DNA of 64,000 nt, from positions 372,001-436,000 of the forward strand of contig NW_027480505.1 of assembly GCF_051401765.1 (NCBI RefSeq), given 5' to 3'. Of this stretch, positions 52,589 through 63,500 are shown piece by piece; within the stretch, counting starts at the first letter, position 1; the number at the start of each line of letters is the position of its first letter. The translations under genes and the position numbers were made by a program. The notes under the pieces were generated by a model that saw only the letters and a list, made by a program, of their open reading frames with translations, ran no database searches and was not told the origin of the DNA. Source of the DNA: Calliopsis andreniformis. Taxonomy: Eukaryota > Arthropoda > Insecta > Hymenoptera > Andrenidae.

Positions 52589-54025
52589 TATATTTGCATA
52601 CTGTGTGAAAGTAATGGTCATTTCCATGTTCCGGGCAACCTAGTCTTCACTCTAGGGCGTTGTTCCACCGGATCGAACAGCTTTGGCCTGAGAAGTCAAC
52701 GCCAGAAGAATAAAATACAATATAAGTAGAAAAGTGTTTCCATCGTGTAAAATGAATAATTGCAAACATTGTGAAAGTAATGGTCATTTCTACGTTCCGG
52801 GCAACCTAGGCGTCACTCTAGGGCATTGCTCCGCCACACCTAATAGCTACGGCCTTGGAAGTCAACCCCAGATGAATAAAATACAATACAGATGCCACAG
52901 CTTTTCCATCCTATAAAACGAATAATTGCAACCAGTGTGAAAGTTATGGTCATTTCTACTTTCCGGGCAACCTAGGCTTCACCCTAGGGCGTTGTTCCAC
53001 CAGACCGAACAGTTAGGGCCTTAGAAGTCAACGCCCGAAGCATAAAACACAAAATATATAGAACGGTTTTTCCATTGTATAAAACGAATAATTGCTACCA
53101 GCGTAAAAGGTATGGTCACTTCTACGTTCCGGGCAACCTAGGATTCACCCTAGGGCGTTGTTCCACCAGATCGAATAGTTAGGGCCTAAGAAGTGAACGC
53201 CAGAAGCATAAAATACAATAAAGATGCAACAGTTTTTCCATAGTATAACAGGAATAATTGCAACCAGGGTGAAGGTAATGGTATGTTCTACGTTCCGGGC
53301 AACCTATGCTTCACTCTAGGGCTGTGCTCTACCAGATTAAATAGTTAGGGCCTAAGAAGTCAACGCCAGAAGCATAAAACACAATATAAATACAACAGCC
53401 TTTCCATCGTATATAATGTATATTTGCAAACAGTGTGAAAGTAGTGGTAATTTCCATGTTCTGGGCAACCTAGTCGTCACTCTAGGGCGTTGTTCCACCA
53501 GATCGAATAGTTAGGGCCTGAGAAGTCAACGCCAGAAGAATAAAATACAATATAAGTACAAAAGTTTTTTCATCGTATAAAATGAATAATTGCAAACATT
53601 GTGAAAGTAATGGTCATTTCTACTTTCCGGGCAACCTAGGCTTCACTCTAGGGCGTCGCTCCACCAGATCGAATTGTTAGGGCCTTAGAAATCAACGCCA
53701 GAAGCATAATATACAATAAAGCTGCAACAGTTTTTTCTTCGTAAAACAGGAATAATTGCAACCAGTGTGAAGGTAATGGTCTTTTCTACGTTCCGGGCAA
53801 CCTAGGCTTCACTCTAGGGCGGTGCTCCACCAGATCAAATAGTTAGGGCCTAAGAAGTCCACGCCAGAAGCATAAAATACAACATAAATACAATAGATTT
53901 TCCATCGTATATAATGTATATCTGCAAACAGTGTGAAAGTAATGGTCATTTCTACATATCGGGCAACCTAGGCTCCACTCTCGGGCGTTGCTCCACCAAA
54001 TCAAATAGCTAGGGCCTTAGAAGTC
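52588..54025 (+). repeat. Right-zone satellite monomers with local re-use
   Basis: About nine monomers built from types also present at 51.2-52.5 kb. The GCTACCAGCGTAAAAGG monomer lies at both 51270 and 53095. The TATATAATGTATAT monomer recurs at about 52580, 53413 and 53911. The 53820-54000 part recurs at about 62785-62960. No gene is seen. Confidence 0.75.
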
Positions 54026-55465
54026 AACGCCAGAAGCATAAAATACAATATAAATACAACAGTTTTTCCATCGTATAAAACGAATACTTGCTATCAGTGT
54101 GAAAGTTATGGTCATTTCTACATACCGAGCAACCTAGGCTTCACTCTAGGGCGTTGCTCCACCAGATCGAATAGTTATTTCCTTAGAAGTCAACGCCAGA
54201 AGCATAAAATACGATATAAATACAACAGCATTTCCACCGTATTAAATGAATAATTGCAACCAGTGTGAAAGTTATGGTCATTTCTACGTTCCGAGCAACC
54301 TAGGCGTCACTCTAGGGCGTTGCTCCACCGGATCGAATAGCTAGGGATTTAGAATTCAACGCCATAAGAATAAAACACAATATAAGTCCAACAGTTTTTC
54401 CATCGTATAAAACGAATAATTGCAACCAGTGTGAAAGTTATGGTCATTCCTACATACCGAGCAACCTAGGCTTCACTCTAGGGCGTTGCTCCACCAGATC
54501 GAATAGTGAGGTCCTTAGAAGTCAACGCCAGAAGCATAAAATACGATATAAATACAACAGCTTCTCCATCGTATAAAAGGAACAATTGCAGACAGTGTGA
54601 AAGTTATGGTCATTTCTACATTCCGAGCAACCTACGCTTCACTCTAGGGCGTTGCACCACCTGATCGAATAGTTAGGGCCTTAGAAGTCAACGCCAGAAG
54701 CATAGAATACGATATAAATACAACAGCATTTCCACCGTATTAAATGAATAATTGCAAACAGTGTGAAGGTAGTGGTCATTTCTACGTTCCGAGCAACCTA
54801 GGCTTCACTCTAGGGCGGTGCTCCAACATATCGAATAGCTACGGCCTTAGAAGTCAACGCCAGAAGCATAAAATAAGATATAAATACAACAGCTTTTCCA
54901 TCGTATAAAAGGAACAATTGCAGACAGTGTGAAAGTTATGGTCATTTCTACGTTCCGGGCAACATAGGCTTCACTCTAGGGCGTTGCTCCACCAGATCAA
55001 ACAGTTAGGGCCTTAGAAGTCAACGCCCGAAGCATTAAATACAAAATAAATAGAACAGTTTTTCCTGTGTATAAAACGAATAATTGCTACCAGTGTGAAA
55101 GTTATGGTCATTTCTACGTTCCGGGCAACCTAGGCTTCACCCTACGGCGTCGTTCCACCAGATCGAATAGTTAGGGCCTAACAAGTGAACGCCAGAAGCA
55201 TAAAATACAATATAAATACAACAGTTTTTCCATCGTATAAAACGAATGATAGCAACCAGTGTGAAATTTATGGTCACTTCTACGTTCCGGGCATCCTAGA
55301 CTTCACTCTAGGGCGTTGCTCCACCAGATCGAATAGTTAGGGCCTTAGAAGTCAACGCTAGAAGCATAAAATACAATAAAGATGCAACAGTTTTTCCATC
55401 GTATAACAGGAATAATTGCAACCAGGGTGAAGGTAATGGTATGTTCTACGTTCCGGGCAACCTAT
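54025..55465 (+). repeat. Block duplicated 7305 bp downstream, copy 1
   Basis: Repeated at about 61330-62770 with a constant offset of 7305 bp (44 monomers plus 1). Rare shared marks: TTATTTCCTTAG, ATAGTGAGGTCC, CCTACGGCGTCG or its variant, and CAGGGTGAAGG with GGTATGTTC. Very few mismatches, for example CACCGGATCG at 54326 against CACAGGATCG at 61631. Confidence 0.9.
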
Positions 55466-55499
55466 GCTTCACTCTAGGGCTGTGCTCTGCCAGATTAAA

Positions 55500-58400
55500 T
55501 AGTTAGGGCCTAAGAAGTCAACGCCAGAAGCATAAAACACAATATAAATACAACAGCATTTCCATCGTATATAATGTATATTTGCAAACAGTGTGAAAGT
55601 AATGGTCATTTCCATGTTCCGGGCAACCTAGTCTTCACTCTAGGGCGTTGTTCCACCAGATCGCATAGTTAGGGCCTAAGAAGTCAACGCCAGAAGAATA
55701 AAATACAATATAAGTACAAAAGTTTTTCCATCGTATAAAATGAATAATTGCAAACATTGTGAAAGTAATGGTCATTTCTACATACCGAGCAACCTAGGCT
55801 TCACTCTAGGGCGTTGCTCCACCAGATCGAATAGTGAGGTCCTTAGAAGTCAACGCCAGAAGCATAAAATACGATATAAATACAACAGCTTTTCCATCGT
55901 ATAAAAGGAACAATTGCAGACAGTGTGAAAGTTATGGTCATTTCTACATTCCGAGCAACCTAGGCTTCACTCTAGGGCGTTGCTCCACCTGATCGAATAG
56001 TTAGGGCCTTAGAAGTCAACGCCAGAAGCATAAAATACAGTAAAGATGCAACAGCTTTTCCATCGTATAGCAGGAATAATTTGCAACCAGTGTGGTAGTA
56101 GTGGTCATTTCTACGTACCGGGCAACCTAGGCTTCACTCTAGGGCGGTGCTCCAACATATCGAATAGCTACGGCCTTAGAAGTCTACGACTGAAGCATAA
56201 AATACAATAAAAATACAACAGTCTTTTCATCGTATAACAGGAATAATTGCAACAAGCGTGATAGTAATGATCATTTCTGCGTTTCGTGCATCCTAGACTT
56301 ATCTCTGAGGCATTGCTCCACCAGGTCGAATAGTTAGGGCCTAAGAAGTCAACGCCAGAAGCATAAAATACAACATAAATACAATAGATTTTCCATTGTA
56401 TATAATGTATATCTGCAAACAGTGTGAAAGTAATGGTCATTTCTACGTAGCGGGCAACCTAGGCTCCACTCTCGGGCGTTGCTCCACGAAATCAAATGGC
56501 TAGGGCCTTAGAAGTCAGCGCCAGAAGCATAAAATACAATAAAGATGCAAAAGTTTTTCCATCGTATAACAGGAATAACTGTAAACAGTGTGAAAGTAAT
56601 GGTCATTTCTACGTTCCAGGCAACCTAGGCTTCACTCTAGGGCGTTGCTCCACCAGATCAAACAGTTAGGGCCTTAGAAGTCAACGCCCGAAGCATTAAA
56701 TACAAAATAAATAGAACAGTTTTTCCTGTGTATAAAACGAATAATTGGTACCAGTGTGAAAGTTATGGTCATTGCTACGTTCCGCGCAACCTAGGTTTCA
56801 CTCCAGGGCGTTGCTCCACCAGATCGAATAGATACGGCCTAAGAAGTCAACGCCAGAATCATGAAATACGATAAAGATGCAACAGTTTTTCCATCGTACA
56901 AAACGAATAATTGCAACCAGTGTGAATGTTATGGTCATTTCTACATTCCGAGCAACCTAGGCTTCACTCTAGGGCGTTGCTCCACCAGATCGAATAGTTA
57001 GGTCCTTAGAAGTCAACGCCAGAAGCATAAAATACGATATAAATACAACAGCATTTCCACCGTATTAAATGAATAATTGCAAACAGTGTGAAAGTAGTGG
57101 TCATTTCTACGTTCCGAGCAACCTAGGCTTCACTCTGGGGCGGTGCTCCAACATATCGAATAGCTACGGCCTTAGAAGTCTACGACTGAAGCATAAAATA
57201 CAATAAAAATACAACAGTCTTTCCATACTAGAACAGGAATAATTGCAACCCGTGTGAAAGTGATGGTCATTTCTACGTTCCAGGCAACCTAGGCTTCACT
57301 CTAGGGCGTTGTTCCACAAGACCGAATAGTTAGGGCATTAGAAGTCAGCGCCAGAAGCATAAAATACAATAAAGATGCAAAAGTTTTTCCATGGTATAAC
57401 AGGAATAACTGTAAACAGTGTGAAAGTAATGGTCATTTCTACGTTCCAGGCAACCTAGGCTTCACTCTAGGTCGTTGTTCCACCAGATCGAATAGTTAGG
57501 GCCTAAGAAGTCAACGCCAGAAGCATAAAATACAATATAAATATAACAGTTTTTCCATCGTATACAGAGAATCATAGCAACCAGTGTGAAAGTTATGGTC
57601 ATTTCTACGTTCCGGGCAGCCTAGGCTCCACTCTAGGGCGTTGCTCCACCAGATGGAATAGTTTGCGCCTTAGAAGTCAACGCCAGAAGCATAAAATACA
57701 ATAAAGATGCAACAGTTTTTCCATCGTATAACAGGAATAATTGCAACCAGTGTGATTGTAATGACCATTTCGGCGTTTCGGGCATCCTAGACTTATCTCT
57801 GAGGCATTGCTCCACCAGATCGAATAGTTAGGGCCTAAGATGTCAACGCCAGAAGCATAAAATACAATATAAATACAACAGCTTTGCCATCGTATAAAAT
57901 GAGTAATTGCAAACAGTGCGAAAGATATGGACATTTCTACGTTCCGGGCTACCTAGGCTTCACTCTATGGGGTTCTTCCACCACATCGAATAGCAACGGC
58001 CTCAGAGGTCAACGCCAGAAGCATAAAATACAATATAAATATAACAGTTTTTCCATCGTATAGAACGAATAATAGCAAGCAGTGTGAAAGTTATGGTCAT
58101 TTCTAGGTTCCCGGCAACCTAGGCTTCACTCTAGGGCGTTGTTCCACCAGATCAAACAGTTAGGGCCTTAGAAGTCAACGCCCGAAGCATAAAACACAAA
58201 ATATATAGAACGGTTTTTCCATTGTATAAAACGAATAATTGCTACCAGCGTAAAAGGTATGGTCATTTCTACGTTCCGGGCAACCTAGGATTCACCCTAG
58301 GGCGTTGTTCCACCAGATCGAATAGTTAGGGCCTAAGAAGTGAACGCCAGAAGCATAAAATACAATATAAATACAATAGTTTTTCCATCGTATATAATGT

Positions 58401-59561
58401 ATATTTGCATACAGTGTGAAAGTAATGGTCATTTCCATGTTCCGGGCAACCTAGTCTTCACTCTAGGGCGTTGTTCCCCCATATCGCATAGTTAGGGCCT
58501 AAGAAGTCAACGCCAGAAGAATAAAATACGATATAAGTACAAAAGTTTTTCCATCGTATAAAATGAATAATTGCAAACATTGTGAGAGTAATGGTCATTT
58601 CTACGTTCCGGGCAACCTAGGCGTCACTCTAGGGCGTTGCTCCACCACACTTAATAGCTAGGGCCTTAGAAGTCAACCCCAGAAGAATAAAATACAATAA
58701 AGATGCCACAGCTTTTCCATCGTATAAAAAGAATAATTGCAACCAGTGTGAAAGTTATGGTCATTTCTACTTTCCGGGCAACCTAGGCTTCACCCTAGGG
58801 CGTTGTTCCACCAGATCGAACAGTTAGGGCCTTAGAAGTCAACGCCAGAAGCATAAAATACAATAAAGATGCAAAAGCTTTTCCATCGTATAACAGGAAT
58901 AACTGTAAACAGTGTGAAAGTAATGGTCATTTCTACGTTCCAGGCAGCCTATGCTTCACTCTAGGGCGGTGCTCTACCAGACTAAATAGTTAGGGCCTAA
59001 GAAGTCAACGCCAGAAGCATAAAACACAATATAAATACAACAGCTTTTCCATCGTATATAATGTATATTTGCAAACAGTGTGAAAGTAGAGGTCATTTCC
59101 ATGTTCCGGGCAACCCAGTCTTCACTCTAGGGCGTTGTTCCACCAGATCGAATAGTTAGCGCCTAAGAAGTCAACGCCAGAAGAATAAAATACAATATAA
59201 GTACAAAAGTTTTTCCATCGTATAAAATGAATAATTGCAAACATTGTGAAAGTAAAGGTCATTTCTACTTTCCGGGCAACCTAGGCTTCACTCTAGGGCG
59301 TTGCTCCACCAGATCGAATTGTTAGGGCCTTAGAAATCAACGCCAGAAGCATAATATACAATAAAGATGCAACAATTTTTTCTTCGTAAAACAGGCATAA
59401 TTGCAACCAGTGTGAAAGTAATGGTCATTTCTACGTTCCAGGCAACCTATGCTTCACTCTAGGGCGGTGCTCTACCAGATTAAATAGTTAGGGCCTAAGA
59501 AGTCAACGCCAGAAGCATAAAACACAATATAAATACAACAGCTTTTCCATCGTATATAATG
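55500..59561 (+). repeat. Large block duplicated 7 kb downstream, copy 2
   Basis: Second copy of 48360-52588, one monomer shorter. The join is near 56630, inside CTAGGCTTCACTCTAGGGCG, which is common to both parent monomers. Right of about 59561 the sequence changes from the 52580 type (TATTTGCATAC) to the 53920 type (TATCTGCAAAC). Confidence 0.92.
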
Positions 59562-60180
59562 TATATCTGCAAACAGTGTGAAAGTAATGGTCATTTCTAC
59601 ATATCGGGCAACCTAGGCTCCACTCTCGGGCGTTGCTCCACCAAATCAAATAGCTAGGGCCTTAGAAGTCAACGCCAGAAGCATAAAATACAATAAAGAT
59701 GCAAAAGTTTTTCCATCGTATAACAGGAATAATAGCAACCAGTGTGAAATTTATGGTCATTTCTACGTTCCGGGCAGCCTAGGCTTCACTCTAGGGCGTT
59801 GCTCCACCAGATGGAATAGCTTGGGCGTTAGAAGTCAACGCCAGAAGCATAAAATACAATAAAGATGCAACAGTTTTTCCATCGTATAACAGGAATAATT
59901 GCAACCAGTGTGACTGTAACGATCATTTCGGCGTTTCGGGCATCCTAGACATATCTCTGAGGCATTGCTCCACCAGATCGAATAGTTAGGGCCTAAGAAG
60001 TCAACGCCAGAAGCATAAAATACAATATAAATACAACAGCTTTGCCACCGTATAAAATGGATAATTGCAAACAGTGCGAAAGATATGGACATTTCTACGT
60101 TCCGGGCTGCCTAGGCTTCGCTCTATGGCGTTCTTCCACCACATCGAATAGGAACGGCCTCAGAGGTCAACGCCAGAAGC
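59545..60180 (+). repeat. Block duplicated 20 monomers downstream, copy 1
   Basis: Repeated at about 62865-63500 at an offset of exactly 3320 bp (20 x 166). Shared marks are CATATCGGGCAACC, GTGTGAAATTTATGG, GTGACTGTAACGATC and CCTAGACATATCTC. Within it, one stretch near 59815 (ATGGAATAGCTTGGGCG) differs as a cluster from 63135 (ATCGAATAGTTAGGGCC), which looks like a short conversion tract. Confidence 0.85.
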
Positions 60181-61330
60181 ATAAAATACAATATAAATAT
60201 AACAGTTTTTCCATCGTATAAAACGAATAATAGCAACCAGTGTGAAAGTTGTGGTCATTTCTACGTTCCGGGCAACCTAGGCTTCACTCTAGGGCGTTGT
60301 TCCACCAGACCAAACAGTTAGGGCCTTAGAAGTCAACGCCCGAAGCATAAAACACAGAATATATAGAACGGTTTTTCCATTGTATAAAACGAATAATTGC
60401 TACCAGTGTAAAAGTTATGGTCATTTCTACGTTCCGGGTAACCTATGCTTCACTCTAGGGCGGTGCTCTACCAGATTAAATAGTTAGGGCCTAAGAAGTC
60501 AACGCCAGAAGCATAAAACACAAAATAAATACAACAGCTTTTCCATCGTATATAATGTATATTTGCAAACAGTGTGAAAGTAGTGGTCATTTCCATGTTC
60601 CGGGCAACCTAGTCTTCACTCTAGGGCGTTGTTCCACCAGATCGAATAGTTAGGGCCTAAGAAATCAACGCCAGAAGAATAAAATACAATTTAAGTACAA
60701 AAGTTTTTCCATCGTTTAAAATGAATAATTGCAAACATTGTGAAAGTAATGGTCATTTCTACTTTCCGGGCAACCTAGGCTTCACTCTATGGCGTTGCTC
60801 CACCAGATCGAATTGTTAGGGCCTTAGAAATCAACGCCAGAAGCATAATATACAATAAAGATGCAACAGTTTTTTCTTCGTAAAACAGGAATAATTGCAA
60901 CCAGTGTGACGGTAATGGTCTTTTCTACGTTCCGGGCAACCTAGGTTTCACTCCAGGGCGTTGCTCCACCAGATCGAATGGTTACGGCCTTAGAAGTCAA
61001 CGCCAGAAGCATAAAATACAATAAAGATGCAACAGTTTTTCCATCGTATAAAACGAATAATTGCAACCAGTGTGAAAGTTATGGTCATTTCTACGTTCCG
61101 GGCAACATAGGCTTCACTCTAGGGCGTTGCTCCACCAGATCAAACAGTTAGGTCCTTAGAAGTCAACGCCCGAAGAATTAAATACAAAATAAATAAAACA
61201 GTTTTTCCTGTGTATAAAACGAATAATTGCTATCAGTGTGAAAGTTATGGTCATTTCTACGTTCCGGGCAACCTAGGCTTCACCCTGCGGCGTCGTTCCA
61301 CCAGATCGAATAGTTAGGGCCTAAGAAGTG
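60180..61330 (+). repeat. Right-zone satellite monomers
   Basis: About seven monomers made of types found at 52-55 kb: TATATAATGTATAT, GTTTTTTCTTCGTAAAACAGG, and TTCCTGTGTATAAAACG with CTATCAGTG. All are in register, and no gene or foreign sequence is seen. Confidence 0.75.
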
Positions 61331-62770
61331 AACGCCAGAAGCATAAAATACAATATAAATACAACAGTTTTTCCATCGTATAAAACGAATACTTGCTATC
61401 AGTGTGAAAGTTATGGTCATTTCTACATACCGAGCAACCTAGGCTTCACTCTAGGGCGTTGCTCCACCAGATCGAATAGTTATTTCCTTAGAAGTCAACG
61501 CCAGAAGCATAAAATACGATATAAATACAACAGCATTTCCACCGTATTAAATGAATAATTGCAACCAGTGTGAAAGTTATGGTCATTTCTACGTTCCGAG
61601 CAACCTAGGCGTCACTCTAGGGCGTTGCTCCACAGGATCGAATAGCTAGGGATTTAGAATTCAACGCCATAAGAATAAAACACAATATAAGTCCAACAGT
61701 TTTTCCATCGTATAAAACGAATAATTGCAACCAGTGTGAAAGTTATGGTCATTCCTACATACCGAGCAACCTAGGCTTCACTCTAGGGCGTTGCTCCACC
61801 AGATCGAATAGTGAGGTCCTTAGAAGTCAACGCCAGAAGCATAAAATACGATATAAATACAACAGCTTCTCCATCGTATAAAAGGAACAATTGCAGACAG
61901 TGTGAAAGTTATGGTCATTTCTACATTCCGAGCAACCTACGCTTCACTCTAGGGCGTTGCACCACCTGATCGAATAGTTAGGGCCTTAGAAGTCAACGCC
62001 AGAAGCATAAAATACGATATAAATACAACAGCATTTCCACCGTATTAAATGAATAATTGCAAACAGTGTGAAGGTAGTGGTCATTTCTACGTTCCGAGCA
62101 ACCTAGGCTTCACTCTAGGGCGGTGCTCCAACATATCGAATAGCTACGGCCTTAGAAGTCAACGCCAGAAGCATAAAATAAGATATAAATACAACAGCTT
62201 TTCCATCGTATAAAAGGAACAATTGCAGACAGTGTGAAAGTTATGGTCATTTCTACGTTCCGGGCAACATAGGCTTCACTCTAGGGCGTTGCTCCACCAG
62301 ATCAAACAGTTAGGGCCTTAGAAGTCAACGCCCGAAGCATTAAATACAAAATAAATAGAACAGTTTTTCCTGTGTATAAAACGAATAATTGCTACCAGTG
62401 TGAAAGTTATGGTCATTTCTACGTTCCGGGCAACCTAGGCTTCACCCTACGGCGTCGTTCCACCAGATCGAATAGTTAGGGCCTAACAAGTGAACGCCAG
62501 AAGCATAAAATACAATATAAATACAACAGTTTTTCCATCGTATAAAACGAATGATAGCAACCAGTGTGAAATTTATGGTCACTTCTACGTTCCGGGCATC
62601 CTAGACTTCACTCTAGGGCGTTGCTCCACCAGATCGAATAGTTAGGGCCTTAGAAGTCAACGCTAGAAGCATAAAATACAATAAAGATGCAACAGTTTTT
62701 CCATCGTATAACAGGAATAATTGCAACCAGGGTGAAGGTAATGGTATGTTCTACGTTCCGGGCAACCTAG
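61330..62770 (+). repeat. Block duplicated from 54025-55465, copy 2
   Basis: Second copy at a 7305-bp offset. At its right edge, after GGCAACCTAGGC near 62770, it joins a monomer equal to the one at 53810 rather than continuing as at 55465, so a whole-monomer switch marks the boundary. Confidence 0.9.
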
Positions 62771-62864
62771 GCTTCACTCTAGGGCGGTGCTCCACCAGAT
62801 CAAATAGTTAGGGCCTAAGAAGTCCACGCCAGAAGCATAAAATACAACATAAATACAATAGATT

Positions 62865-63500
62865 TTCCATCGTATATAATGTATATCTGCAAACAGTGTG
62901 AAAGTAATGGTCATTTCTACATATCGGGCAACCTGGGCTCCACTCTCGGGCGTTGCTCCACCAAATCAAATAGCTAGGGCCTTAGAAGTCAACGCCAGAA
63001 GCATAAAATACAATAAAGATGCAAAAGTTTTTCCATCGTATAACAGGAATAATAGCAACCAGTGTGAAATTTATGGTCATTTCTACGTTCCGGGCAGACT
63101 AGGCTTCACTCTAGGGCGTTGCTCCACCAGATCGAATAGTTAGGGCCTTAGAAGTCAACGCTAGAAGCATAAAATACAATAAAGATGCAACAGTTTTTCC
63201 ATCGTATAACAGGAATAATTGCAACCAGGGTGACTGTAACGATCATTTCGGCGTTTCGGGCATCCTAGACATATCTCTGAGGCATTGCTCCACCAGATCG
63301 AATAGTTAGGGCCTAAGAAGTCAACGCCAGAAGCATAAAATACAATATAAATACAACAGCTTTGCCACCGTATAAAATGGATAATTGCAAACAGTGCGAA
63401 AGATATGGACATTTCTACGTTCCGGGCTACCTAGGCTTCACTCTATGGCGTTCTTCCACCACATCGAATAGCAACGGCCTCAGAAGTCAACGCCAGAAGC
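62865..63500 (+). repeat. Block duplicated from 59545-60180, copy 2
   Basis: Second copy at a 3320-bp offset. It is followed by monomers of the 39.8 and 41.7 kb types (CTAGCGCGTTGC, CACCGGATCG, CATAAGTATAAAACAC), which re-appear here more than 20 kb away. Confidence 0.83.

Noticed and set aside
3929..63412. Many open reading frames of 60-121 codons on both strands, with repeated peptide themes
   Set aside because: They recur with the monomer and HOR period, none exceeds 121 codons, and they read the same satellite in different frames (166 is not a multiple of 3, so each monomer shifts the frame). There is no supporting promoter or codon pattern, and variants break them freely. They are by-products, not genes.
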